64,000 nt of DNA from Chitinophaga polysaccharea (GTDB taxonomy: Bacteria > Bacteroidota > Bacteroidia > Chitinophagales > Chitinophagaceae), in contig NZ_CABFVU010000001.1 of NCBI RefSeq assembly GCF_902150045.1, positions 186,001-250,000 of the forward strand. Direction: 5' to 3'. The translations under genes were made by a program, and so were the position numbers. Each line of letters opens with the position of its first letter. Position 1 is the stretch's first letter. The notes under the pieces were generated by a model. The model saw nothing but the letters and a program-made list of their open reading frames with translations, was not told the DNA's origin and searched no databases. Positions 19,505 to 27,367 of this stretch are shown piece by piece.

Positions 19505-19537
19505 ACCGGGGATAGGTCCAATCATCCCCGGTTTTTT
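19505..19537 (+). terminator. GC-rich hairpin with T-run on the plus strand, between fecR and susC
   Basis: Arms ACCGGGGAT (19505-19513) and ATCCCCGGT (19524-19532) pair perfectly over 9 bp with a 10-base loop, followed on the plus strand by five more T (19533-19537). In that sense it is an intrinsic terminator for transcripts opposing the susC operon. On the coding (minus) strand the same hairpin has no T-run after it but would sit in the RNA between fecR and susC, where it could stabilise ends or separate the regulatory pair from the transport genes. Confidence 0.55.
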
Positions 19538-19621
19538 GTCTGTATGGCAGCATTATAAAAACTAAAGTTGGTTGTGCATAAACGTTCTGTTGACAATAGC
19601 TAAAAAATAAGCCCGCTGTTA

Positions 19622-20803
19622 CTATGGTTCCACGATAATGCTGCGTCCCTTCAGGCGGAAATGGATACCGGTACTTTCCAGTCCTTCCAATACATCCGCC
19701 AGTGGCAGGTTACGTTGAATTTCCCCCTGAAAACGGCGGGCAGGGATATTACCTGCATAAACAATTGTTACATCATACCATCTGGCCAGCTGACGCATCA
19801 CGGTGGGGATGTCTGCGTCGCGGAAATAAAATTCCTCTTTCTTCCAGGCCAGTATCGCCGCAGTATCTGCCTGCGCTACGATATCAATATTACCAGGGCT
19901 TTTTACCAATGCCTGCTGACCGGGTAATAATACCCTGGAACTGTTGCCTGCATTTACTTTTACGGCGCCTTGTATAAGGGTCGTTTTAATGCCTGGTTCA
20001 TCTGTATAGGCATTGATATTAAAACTGGTGCCTAATACTTCTATGTTGGTTTGGTGACTGATCTTTACATAAAAAGGCGTTTTTGCCACGGCAGCCACTT
20101 CAAAATATGCTTCTCCTTTTATTTCCACTTCTCTTTTTTCCTGCCGGAAAGCCGTAGGGAAAGTGATAGCCGAAGCTGCATTCAGCCATACCCTGGTGCC
20201 ATCCGGTAATGTGAGGCGGAATTGCCCGCCTCTGGGAGTGGCCAGTGTATTCAGGGTGGTTTGCGCGGAATAGTCCTGTGTGTTGTATTGCAACTGGCCT
20301 TTGTTCAGATGAATGAGGGCTCCCTGCTGTTTGATCACGGTGTTACCGCTGCTGTCGAGTTGTATTACCGAGCCGTCTGCCAATGTTAAGGTGGCTTTGC
20401 TGGATCCGGGCAATACCGGCGTTGTGGTGAGCGCCGCTACCGGGGCAGGCGGGGCGGAAGGGCGGAAAAAATATATGCCTGCTCCCAATAGCAGCAATAC
20501 AGCCGCGGCGGCGCTCCTCCACCGGTACATACGGCGTACCGGTGTATTATTTTCTGCCGGGAAGTGCTTTGCGCTGAAAGCAGCCCAACCGGCGGCAGTA
20601 TCAAATTGTTCGTATTGTAACAGCTTTTCGCGGAGGATCTCCGGATCAGTCATCTGTTCAAAAAAAAGACGGTTCTCTGCGGAGGCATCCCGCCACGCGC
20701 ACAGTTCTTCCTCTTCAGCTGCCGTTAGCACGCCCTGCTGGTAACGGCTTACCAGGTATGCAATCCGCTTTGTTTCACTGTTTTGATCTGCTTCCAAACT
20801 CAC
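19622..20803 (-). CDS. FecR-family anti-sigma factor
   Basis: A 393-residue FecR-type transmembrane anti-sigma factor. The cytoplasmic part is about 1-92, the single membrane helix about 95-112 (AAAAVLLLLGAGIYFF), and the periplasmic part carries the FecR core (LATPRGGQFRLTLPDGTRVWLNAASAITFP...VEIKGEAYFEV...VEVLGTSFNINAY-type pattern) and the C-terminal DUF4974-like module (FYFRDADIPTVMRQLARWYDV). It should hold the sigma factor encoded 68 bases upstream and receive the signal from the STN domain of the downstream SusC. The start shown is GTG (20801-20803) with purines directly upstream; a TTG two codons further on, preceded by AGAGG, is a possible alternative. Confidence 0.92.
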   Translation of the reverse strand: MSLEADQNSETKRIAYLVSRYQQGVLTAAEEEELCAWRDASAENRLFFEQMTDPEILREKLLQYEQFDTAAGWAAFSAKHFPAENNTPVRRMYRWRSAAAAVLLLLGAGIYFFRPSAPPAPVAALTTTPVLPGSSKATLTLADGSVIQLDSSGNTVIKQQGALIHLNKGQLQYNTQDYSAQTTLNTLATPRGGQFRLTLPDGTRVWLNAASAITFPTAFRQEKREVEIKGEAYFEVAAVAKTPFYVKISHQTNIEVLGTSFNINAYTDEPGIKTTLIQGAVKVNAGNSSRVLLPGQQALVKSPGNIDIVAQADTAAILAWKKEEFYFRDADIPTVMRQLARWYDVTIVYAGNIPARRFQGEIQRNLPLADVLEGLESTGIHFRLKGRSIIVEP

Positions 20804-20871
20804 CTCTTTTACTATAGAAACAACAGGATGTTGTTTTCGATTAAAGAAATCTCAAAAAAAATTTACAGGGA

Positions 20872-21495
20872 TCAATAATAATTGTAATAATATTTGATCA
20901 GGGTGATATAAATGCCCAGTAACGGCACGATGTTCTTTTTGATCAGGCTGCTCCTGATCAGCTTGAGCGCCCGTAGTTTCTGCGCTCTTACGGTATTATA
21001 GGAAATCTGGAGACTGGTGGCAATCTCTTCATTTTTTCTTCCTTCGAGATAGCTTAGTTTAAAGATCCGCCGGCATTGTGTTGGCAGGCGTTCTATTTCT
21101 TCATACAGCTGATGAATAATTTCTGTTTCGGTAAACACCGGGTCGAAGCCGGCCATTTCTGTAGTGGCCTCATCTTCCTGTAAATAAGAAAATTCTTTTT
21201 CCTTTACATGGAGCCGTTCACGGCTTTTCAGAAAATTGAGACAGGCATTTTTGGTGGCAATGAAAAGAAAGGCTTTTATACTGGCGGCCGACTGGAAGTC
21301 GCCCCGCTTGTTCCACAGCTTTGAAAAGGTTTCCTGCACAAGGTCTTCCGCCTCCTGTGCGTTTGCAACAATGGTAAAGGCAAAATAACATAATGCTTTG
21401 TAGTGCTGGTTAAATATGAAGCGGAATGCGGATTGTTCCCCACCAGCGAACTTTTGCAATAAAATATGCTCCTTGTTTGAATACTCCTCTATCAT
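20872..21495 (-). CDS. ECF-subfamily RNA polymerase sigma-70 factor (SusCD regulator)
   Basis: A 207-residue ECF sigma factor. Region 2 is seen at about 20-90 (AFRFIFNQHYKALCYFAF, AEDLVQETFSKLWNKR) and region 4 at about 130-185 (LPTQCRRIFKLSYLEGRKNEEIATSLQISYNTVRAQKLRALKLIR). The ATG at 21493-21495 is preferred; an in-frame GTG four codons upstream abuts an AGGAGG, so the longer form cannot be excluded. The C-terminus is hydrophobic and Tyr-rich, common in the Bacteroidota SusCD-linked sigma factors. It begins the second sigma/FecR/SusC/SusD/TlpA block. Confidence 0.93.
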   Translation of the reverse strand: MIEEYSNKEHILLQKFAGGEQSAFRFIFNQHYKALCYFAFTIVANAQEAEDLVQETFSKLWNKRGDFQSAASIKAFLFIATKNACLNFLKSRERLHVKEKEFSYLQEDEATTEMAGFDPVFTETEIIHQLYEEIERLPTQCRRIFKLSYLEGRKNEEIATSLQISYNTVRAQKLRALKLIRSSLIKKNIVPLLGIYITLIKYYYNYY

Positions 21496-21629
21496 CCCTG
21501 GAAACACCCTCCTGGCAATATAAACGATGATTTATCGGTATAAAAATACCGATAAAAGCTGATTAATTATAGATAAAGAGAAAAATACATGAGCTTGTCA
21601 GATGCCTGTGAAGCTGTTTAAAGGCCGCA

Positions 21630-22259
21630 TTATTTCCCGGTGATGCGGTATACGCACCGGCGCTGTCCTTCCAATATATGCTCCAGGCGCTCTACTTTTG
21701 CATGTTTGCCCAGGATAGTGGAAAACATCTTCTGTTCCGACTGGCAGAACCGGCTGCAGCAGGTAGCCGCCGCCTGGATGGGGCAATGGTTCTCTATGAG
21801 CAGATAACTGTTCCCTTCATCCACACAGGAGGCCATGTAACCCTCACGGTTACGGATATCCGCTAATATGCGCACACGGCTTTCCAAAGTGGTAGCGCCC
21901 TTCAGCTCTTCCTGGTATTTTTCCAGGACACTTTGAGCCGTTGCATCAAGCACGCTCTGCACCATATCAGGAGGAAGCGTTTTGTTCATGTTGCAAAGCA
22001 AACGTAATGCAAGGTCCTGGTGTCGGTCGGGGAAACGGGCATTGCCTGCTTCCGTGAGCGACCAGATCTGTTTAGGTCTGCCCCTGCCCTTCGCCTCCGT
22101 GGTGGCTTGTACCAATCCCTCATTTGCCAGCTTGAGCAGCTGAAACCTGGCGCCTTCCATTGTTACCTTCAGTTCCTCCGCCAGTTTACACAAAGGTTGC
22201 GGCCCCTGTGCCTTCAGGATCCATACCGCCCGCTCATTATCTGCCAGGTTATTATTCAT
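21630..22259 (-). CDS. SufR-like winged-helix transcriptional regulator with conserved cysteines
   Basis: A 209-residue regulator. Residues about 5-75 form a winged helix (ERAVWILKAQGPQPLCKLAEELKVTMEGARFQLLKLANEGLV, then a wing with GRGRPKQIWSLTEAG), typical of DeoR/ArsR-like SufR proteins. The C-terminal domain has HCPIQAAATCCSRFCQSEQ and a later RRCVYRI, i.e. a cysteine arrangement like the one that binds an iron-sulfur cluster in SufR. The start is the ATG at 22257-22259; an upstream in-frame TTG is less likely. It is divergent from the FMN reductase gene, with two palindromes in the shared promoter region. Cluster binding and the redox role are inferred from the cysteines and the neighbour. 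Confidence 0.8.
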   Translation of the reverse strand: MNNNLADNERAVWILKAQGPQPLCKLAEELKVTMEGARFQLLKLANEGLVQATTEAKGRGRPKQIWSLTEAGNARFPDRHQDLALRLLCNMNKTLPPDMVQSVLDATAQSVLEKYQEELKGATTLESRVRILADIRNREGYMASCVDEGNSYLLIENHCPIQAAATCCSRFCQSEQKMFSTILGKHAKVERLEHILEGQRRCVYRITGK

Positions 22260-22278
22260 AATAAACAAAGTGTTTATT
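22260..22278. promoter_or_regulatory. Inverted repeat directly upstream of the SufR-like gene
   Basis: Arms AATAAACA (22260-22267) and TGTTTATT (22271-22278) are perfect 8-bp complements around an AAG spacer. The repeat abuts the start codon of the regulator and overlaps the -33 element of the opposing promoter by two bases, so a protein bound here could block both genes. Candidate autoregulatory operator. Confidence 0.45.
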
Positions 22279-22307
22279 TGGTTTATTAAGCAAAGATACT
22301 ATCTTTG
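22277..22307 (+). promoter_or_regulatory. Consensus Bacteroidota promoter (TTTG-N19-TATCTTTG) whose -7 box is half of a palindrome
   Basis: TTTG at 22277-22280 and TATCTTTG at 22300-22307 are spaced by 19 bases, an exact fit to the primary-sigma promoter described for Bacteroides (TTTG / TAnnTTTG). The start would be near 22314, giving a leader of about 335 bases before the FMN reductase gene. The -7 box is the right arm of the perfect palindrome CAAAGATA-C-TATCTTTG (22291-22307); the left arm, read on the minus strand, is also TATCTTTG and is positioned as a -7 box for the divergent regulator gene, although no good minus-strand -33 is seen. Confidence 0.6.
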
Positions 22308-22320
22308 TTCCATAAAGAAA

Positions 22321-22509
22321 ATGATCCTTTGTATTACGTACGCCGGCAACACGGCGGGGTATAATAATGTGTGCACTCATTGCCTGCCTTGCTCCCGCGC
22401 AAGTATAACAAGGTGTATGAATATTCATTGCCTGCCCCGCAATATACCCTGTGCATCCGTACATATGCCAGCGCGCAGCGCATATGTATATGGTGTGCAC
22501 AACCGGTGA
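22321..22509 (+). CDS. Possible cysteine-rich leader peptide (62 aa), unproven
   Basis: Within the long leader following the promoter at 22277-22307, an ATG at 22321 opens 62 codons ending at TGA. The product would have seven cysteines (positions 4, 18, 21, 24, 32, 37, 44), including CTHCLPC, and several histidines. It is not recognised as any family and could be a chance frame: the DNA contains a repeated CATTGCCTGCC (two copies) that generates part of the cysteine pattern, and no strong ribosome binding site is seen. Its position about 7 bases after the predicted transcription start and beside a thiol/Fe-S-type regulator is the only reason to list it. The remainder of the gap up to 22650 holds several small inverted repeats but no other feature. 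Confidence 0.2.
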   Translation: MILCITYAGNTAGYNNVCTHCLPCSRASITRCMNIHCLPRNIPCASVHMPARSAYVYGVHNR

Positions 22510-22650
22510 TACGTATGCATACTGCGCTCCTGCATTTACCGGCCGGCAGGGCCCTCCGGCCGGTAGCAATTTTACAGTGCGAACTATCAGTTACTGCCGG
22601 AATGTTATTACCGGTACAGGTAGTTGCATGTCTTACTAAAAACAAAAAAA

Positions 22651-23217
22651 ATGAAAATAGCCATATTAATCGGAAGTATCCGGCAGGGAAGGCAATCACA
22701 GAAAATTGCGCACTACCTGCAGAAAAAACTAACAGATAAAGGCCTGGACACCGACCTGGTAGACCTTGCCGAAACACAGCTCCCAATGCTGGAAGAGCGC
22801 GTGGGCGTTCATCCGCAACTGCCACAGGTGGTAAAGGACCTGAGTCTTCGCCTGCATGCGGCCGATGCGCTGATATTTGTTACACCTGAATACCATGGTA
22901 GCTTTTCGGGTGTACTGAAAAATGCCCTGGATTATTTCAGCAGCGAGTTCTCCAGGAAAGTCATCGGGATTGTTACGGTCAGCGCCGGGAAACTCGGCGG
23001 TATCAATGCCGCTACACAACTCCAACAGGTGATACTCAGCGTAGGGGCTTATGCACTACCGGTAAAACTGCTGGTACCGGAAGTATATGGGGCATTTACA
23101 GATACACAGGAACTTACCAGCGAACATACCGCCAAATCCGCGGCCCGTTTCCTGGATGAATTCTACTGGCTTGCCAGCGCTGTTTACGAAAAAAAGAAAG
23201 CAGCGGTAGCTGTATAG
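22651..23217 (+). CDS. NADPH-dependent FMN reductase family flavodoxin-like protein
   Basis: A 188-residue flavodoxin-fold oxidoreductase. It opens MKIAILIGSIRQGRQSQKIA, the FMN phosphate loop of the NADPH-dependent FMN reductase (ChrR/azoreductase-like) family, and has the second loop FVTPEYHGSFSGVLKNALDY that stacks on the flavin. The likely role is transfer of electrons from NADPH to FMN, quinones or other acceptors, in the cytoplasm. The ATG at 22651 is chosen over an in-frame upstream ATG (22624) because it starts at the first beta strand. Divergent from the SufR-like gene and followed by an intrinsic terminator, so it is a single-gene unit probably controlled by that regulator. Confidence 0.88.
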   Translation: MKIAILIGSIRQGRQSQKIAHYLQKKLTDKGLDTDLVDLAETQLPMLEERVGVHPQLPQVVKDLSLRLHAADALIFVTPEYHGSFSGVLKNALDYFSSEFSRKVIGIVTVSAGKLGGINAATQLQQVILSVGAYALPVKLLVPEVYGAFTDTQELTSEHTAKSAARFLDEFYWLASAVYEKKKAAVAV

Positions 23218-23225
23218 ATCAAGTA

Positions 23226-23271
23226 CCGGCGCTGGTTCCAACGGGCAGGAGCCAGCGCTGGTTGCTTTTTT
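23226..23271 (+). terminator. Intrinsic terminator of the FMN reductase gene
   Basis: Arms at 23226-23239 (CCGGCGCTGGTTCC) and 23248-23261 pair over 14 positions with G-T wobbles, an 8-base loop, and a following T-rich run (TTGCTTTTTT). It starts 8 bases after the stop codon. Confidence 0.8.
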
Positions 23272-23325
23272 CCTGCGCCGATTCCCTTTCCTCCCCGATA
23301 ACGCCTGCCACGAAGCGTGAAAAAA

Positions 23326-23348
23326 ATAATATCTTGTTGTGATATTAT
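23326..23348. promoter_or_regulatory. Inverted repeat upstream of the ABC exporter genes
   Basis: Arms ATAATATC (23326-23333) and GATATTAT (23341-23348) are perfect complements with a 7-base spacer TTGTTGT, 79-101 bases before the start of the first ABC gene. Possible operator for the exporter pair; no dedicated regulator gene adjoins it. Confidence 0.35.
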
Positions 23349-23426
23349 GCAATATTTGCAGCGCGGATTCGTCTTCATATGGAAATCCCTTTAAAAGCCG
23401 CGTCCTGCTAAACACACCAGTTAATA

Positions 23427-25169
23427 ATGAAACAAAAAGAGGGTAGTAAAAAGAAAGAAGCCGGCATTTTCAGTCTCCTGCAACCCTATGCGGGCATGGT
23501 TAGTTTGCTGATCCTGTTTACACTGCTGAGCAATGGTCTCAATCTGTGGTTACCCAAAATTATCGGGAACGGGATCGACAGCTATGAGCATGGCACTTTC
23601 CAGCTGAATGCGCTGTTGATAAAATTTTTGGTAGCGGTGGTCATTATCCTGCTGTTCACCTATCTGCAGAACATCATACAAACATATGTGTCGGAAAAAG
23701 TAGCGCGCAACCTGCGCACTAAAATATCAGACAAGATTTCCAGCCAGAGCTATGCCTGGGTGGAACAGGCCAATCCATCCAGGTTGCTCACCAACCTTAT
23801 TGCCGATGTGGATTCCATCAAGCTGTTTGTTTCTCAGGCCATCGTTTCACTGGTGTCGTCCCTGTTTATTATTATAGGCGCCAGCGTACTGCTGCTCACC
23901 ATTAACTGGGAACTGGCGCTGGCAGTGATTGCCACGCTGCCGGTAATAGGGATCACCTTTTTCCTGGTATTACGCAAAGTAAGGTCCCTGTTCATAAAAA
24001 GCCGGGAAGTAATGGACTGGCTGAATAAAGTGATCAATGAAAGTATACTTGGCGCAGCCCTGATCCGTGTAATCAATTCCCAACAGCTGGAGTACCAGAA
24101 ATTCCTGGATGCCAACGGCAAAGCAATGGATTTTGGGTTGTCTATAGTAAAGCTCTTCGCGGGGCTGATCCCTGTGATCACATTTACCGCAGGTATTGCC
24201 AACCTCATCATCCTCGCGCTGGGCGGACATTTCGTGATAACCGGCAGCATGAGCCTCGGCGATTATGCAGCGTTCAGCAGTTATCTTGCTTTACTGATCT
24301 TCCCGATACTGGTGATCGGCTTTATGAGCAATATTATTGCCCAGGCCACCGCTTCCTATCAAAGGATCAGTAATGTGATCAACATGCCGGACATTATGCC
24401 GGCAGGTGATGTTACTACGCCTGTTAAGGGAGATATTGAATTTCAGCAGGTAAACGTTAGCTACGGCCAGAAACCGGTGCTCAAGGATATTTCCTTCTCC
24501 ATCAAAGCAGGGTCGAAGGTGGCCATTATCGGGCCCACCGCCGCCGGCAAAACACAGCTGCTATACCTGCTTACAGGCTTACTCAAACCTTCTTCCGGCA
24601 CAGTGCTGGTAGATGGGCGCCCGGTAAGCGATTACAACAGCGAGTCCTTTCATAGTCAGGTGGGCTTTGTATTCCAGGACAGCATCATCTTTAATATCAG
24701 CATCCGGGAAAATATAGCGTTCAATGAAACCGTTACCGAAGCGGCCATGGAAAAAGCATTGCGCACGGCTGCCCTGAAAGAATTTACCGAAACCCTTCCT
24801 GAAAAACTGGATACCATCGTTTCAGAAAGAGGGGCCAGTCTTTCCGGCGGACAGAAACAACGTATCATGCTGGCCCGCGCATTGGCTATCAACCCGAAGA
24901 TCCTGCTGCTGGATGATTTCACCGCCCGTGTAGACACCAATACCGAGAAGAAAATCCTTACAAATGTGCAGGCGGAATACCCCGGCATCACATTGCTTTC
25001 CGTAACGCAGAAAATTTCTTCGGTGACGCATTACGACCAGATCATCCTGCTCATGCAGGGTGAAATTATTGCCAGCGGCAAACATGAAGAGCTGCTGCAT
25101 ACCAGCCCGGAATACATCCAGATATTTAATTCCCAACAAAGCACCAGCAATTATGAATTACAATCTTAA
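23427..25169 (+). CDS. ABC exporter half-transporter with degenerate ATPase site (heterodimer subunit A)
   Basis: A 580-residue ABC half-exporter: six membrane helices (about 20-310), then a nucleotide-binding domain. Walker A is GPTAAGKT at 369-376 and the signature is canonical LSGGQ at 472-476. The catalytic glutamate after Walker B is replaced by Asp (LLLDD, Asp497) and the switch histidine by Gln (SVTQK, Gln528). These changes are those of the non-hydrolysing site of heterodimeric exporters such as TM287/288 and BmrCD. The partner gene overlaps its last 17 bases, so the two subunits are made together. Likely role: multidrug or lipid-like substrate export at the inner membrane; substrate unknown. 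Confidence 0.93.
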   Translation: MKQKEGSKKKEAGIFSLLQPYAGMVSLLILFTLLSNGLNLWLPKIIGNGIDSYEHGTFQLNALLIKFLVAVVIILLFTYLQNIIQTYVSEKVARNLRTKISDKISSQSYAWVEQANPSRLLTNLIADVDSIKLFVSQAIVSLVSSLFIIIGASVLLLTINWELALAVIATLPVIGITFFLVLRKVRSLFIKSREVMDWLNKVINESILGAALIRVINSQQLEYQKFLDANGKAMDFGLSIVKLFAGLIPVITFTAGIANLIILALGGHFVITGSMSLGDYAAFSSYLALLIFPILVIGFMSNIIAQATASYQRISNVINMPDIMPAGDVTTPVKGDIEFQQVNVSYGQKPVLKDISFSIKAGSKVAIIGPTAAGKTQLLYLLTGLLKPSSGTVLVDGRPVSDYNSESFHSQVGFVFQDSIIFNISIRENIAFNETVTEAAMEKALRTAALKEFTETLPEKLDTIVSERGASLSGGQKQRIMLARALAINPKILLLDDFTARVDTNTEKKILTNVQAEYPGITLLSVTQKISSVTHYDQIILLMQGEIIASGKHEELLHTSPEYIQIFNSQQSTSNYELQS

Positions 25170-26916
25170 TAAGTTTACGGAGAAAGAGCAGAAGATTTCC
25201 AACTACTCCGCATTCAGAAACTTGCTGAAGCTGATTTCGCATGAAAGAAGGAACCTGGCAGTAGCTTTAATGGCTATCCTGGTTAATTCCGTGCTTAACC
25301 TGCTGGGACCCTTTTTAATAGGTTATACCATTGATCATTATGTGCAGCATAAGCAATATCACGGCGTACTGGTCTTTTCAGGTATACTGCTGGGGCTGTA
25401 CCTGGTAGCATTATTCACCAGTTACTTCCAAACAAAGCTGATGGGCGGCGTTGGCCAGCGGACCCTGTTTACCCTCCGGAATGCTATTTTCAGTAAGATA
25501 CAACAACTGCCGGTAGCCTTTTTTAACCAGAACAAAGCTGGCGACCTTATATCCCGGGTTAATAATGATACAGATAAACTCAACCAGTTCTTTTCACAAT
25601 CACTGATGCAGTTTGTGGGTAACATTTCCACCATGATCGGTGCAGGCGTTTTCCTGCTCATCATCAATTATAAGGTCGGCATTGCCGCACTGGCGCCGGC
25701 TTTACTGATACTCCTCTTCACCAGGATACTGTCGCCCTGGGTAAAAAGGAAAAATGCCGAGAACCTGAAAACGGTAGGTAACATGAGTGCCGAAATACAG
25801 GAAAGCCTGAGCAATTTTAAAGTGATAGTAGCATTTAACCGCCGGGATTATTTCAGGCAACGTTTCCATGATGCCAATGAAAAAAACTACCGCAGCGCTA
25901 TTGGCACCGGGCTTGCCAACAATGTGTTCCTGCCGTTCTACGCCATGTGCGCCAGTATCGCACAATTGCTGGTATTAACCGGAGGCATCTACCTGATCAC
26001 ACAAGGTGAATTTAGTATAGGCTTACTCGTTAGTTACCTGGCATATGCCACTTATTTTTATAATCCGCTGCGGCAACTGGCCACATTATGGGCCAATTTC
26101 CAGGTGGCGATGGCCGGCTGGGACAGGATCTCTGAAATACTCGGACTGGAAACGGACCTGGTAACAGTGCCTGCTGCTGCGGCTTCCGGCAATACCACCG
26201 CATTGCTGGAATTCAGGAACGTACATTTTGGTTATCCCGAAGGAAGAGAGATCCTGCACAACATCAATCTTTCCCTGGAAAAAGGGAAAACATATGCACT
26301 GGTGGGCCCAACCGGTGGCGGTAAAACAACTACCGCTTCGCTGATTGCCCGATTGTACGACCCCACACAGGGCATGGTGCTGCTGGATGGCAGGGATATC
26401 CGCAGTTACAGTGCAGAAGACCGTTCTCAGAAAATAGGATTCATCCTGCAGGAGCCTTTCCTGTTTACCGGAACGGTGAAAGAAAATATCCTGTATGGCA
26501 ATCCTGCTTACAAAGATTTTTCCAACGAACAACTCACAGAGGTGATCAGGGAATCCAATCTTGAAAAGCTGCTGGCTATTTTTGAAAACGGGCTGGAAAC
26601 GAAGGTCCTTTCGGGGGGCGACAGTGTAAGTCTGGGACAAAAGCAGCTGATAGCCTTTATGCGCGCCGTGCTGCGTAAGCCCGACCTGCTGATCCTGGAT
26701 GAGGCCACCGCCAACATCGACACGGTGACCGAACAGTTACTCGGAGAAATACTGGAAAAATTACCTGAAAGCACCACGCGGGTGATCATTGCCCACCGTT
26801 TGAATACCATTGAAAATGCGGATGAAATATTTTTTGTGAATTCGGGAGAAGTGACACGGGCAGGCTCTTTACAAAATGCGATGGAAAAACTGTTGCACGG
26901 CGTAAGGGCAAGCTGA
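25153..26916 (+). CDS. ABC exporter half-transporter with intact catalytic residues (heterodimer subunit B)
   Basis: A 587-residue ABC half-exporter. The start ATG at 25153 lies inside the end of the preceding ABC gene (17-base overlap) and gives MNYNLNKFTEKEQ. Six membrane helices (about 40-330) are followed by the ATPase domain with Walker A GPTGGGKT (385-392), Walker B plus catalytic Glu517 (LLILDEATANID) and switch His548 (VIIAHRLNTI). Its signature motif is altered to VSLGQ (492-496). This complements subunit A: its Walker motifs with A's LSGGQ make one catalytic site, while A's Walker motifs with this altered signature make the degenerate one. Confidence 0.94.
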   Translation: MNYNLNKFTEKEQKISNYSAFRNLLKLISHERRNLAVALMAILVNSVLNLLGPFLIGYTIDHYVQHKQYHGVLVFSGILLGLYLVALFTSYFQTKLMGGVGQRTLFTLRNAIFSKIQQLPVAFFNQNKAGDLISRVNNDTDKLNQFFSQSLMQFVGNISTMIGAGVFLLIINYKVGIAALAPALLILLFTRILSPWVKRKNAENLKTVGNMSAEIQESLSNFKVIVAFNRRDYFRQRFHDANEKNYRSAIGTGLANNVFLPFYAMCASIAQLLVLTGGIYLITQGEFSIGLLVSYLAYATYFYNPLRQLATLWANFQVAMAGWDRISEILGLETDLVTVPAAAASGNTTALLEFRNVHFGYPEGREILHNINLSLEKGKTYALVGPTGGGKTTTASLIARLYDPTQGMVLLDGRDIRSYSAEDRSQKIGFILQEPFLFTGTVKENILYGNPAYKDFSNEQLTEVIRESNLEKLLAIFENGLETKVLSGGDSVSLGQKQLIAFMRAVLRKPDLLILDEATANIDTVTEQLLGEILEKLPESTTRVIIAHRLNTIENADEIFFVNSGEVTRAGSLQNAMEKLLHGVRAS

Positions 26917-27051
26917 TCCCTTGTTTCACCCAACGAACAGAAGTTACCGTGGAGCTGTGAGAGTGCCTTTCATGCGGATGCTGCAATGTTATAACCGTAC
27001 GGTGCACAAAGTAAGCGGGCGGAAGTCCTGAATTTTTGTTATATTCACCAT

Positions 27052-27264
27052 ATGTCAAAATTCAAAGATGTAGTGGTAACACTATCAAAAAAGCATCCGC
27101 AAACCGGCGAACCGGTGCAGGCCGGTCATACGTTTGTAATAGGCCTGCTGGGTAAGAAAACTGCCTTTTACGAAATTCAGACGGAGCAGTTAAATAATCT
27201 TCATAACGACGATCTGCAAAAAGCATTATTTAACCTGCTTCACCCGCAAACCCCGCATCATTAA
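27052..27264 (+). CDS. Small hypothetical protein (70 aa)
   Basis: A 70-residue soluble, basic, histidine-tailed protein with no signal peptide or membrane segment and no family that I recognise. It has a lysine-rich N-terminal strand (FKDVVVTLSKKHP), a hydrophobic middle (AGHTFVIGLLGKK) and a predicted amphipathic helix (NNLHNDDLQKALFNLL). Codon use resembles the surrounding genes. It sits alone between the ABC exporter (135 bases) and the repeat array before tetR. The ATG at 27052 is the only reasonable start. Confidence 0.5.
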   Translation: MSKFKDVVVTLSKKHPQTGEPVQAGHTFVIGLLGKKTAFYEIQTEQLNNLHNDDLQKALFNLLHPQTPHH

Positions 27265-27367
27265 ACTTCCTGTTTTCTTCAGCAGGCAATTCCTGTGAGT
27301 TGCATGGATGACTATCTGGTTCTATCTCCTTGTCTAAAAAATCAAATCAACAAACACTCTTTGCTAA

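Noticed and set aside
22334..22825. 163-codon minus-strand frame across the FMN reductase leader
   Set aside because: It overlaps the first 175 bases of the FMN reductase gene on the opposite strand, has no recognisable domain and low-complexity composition.
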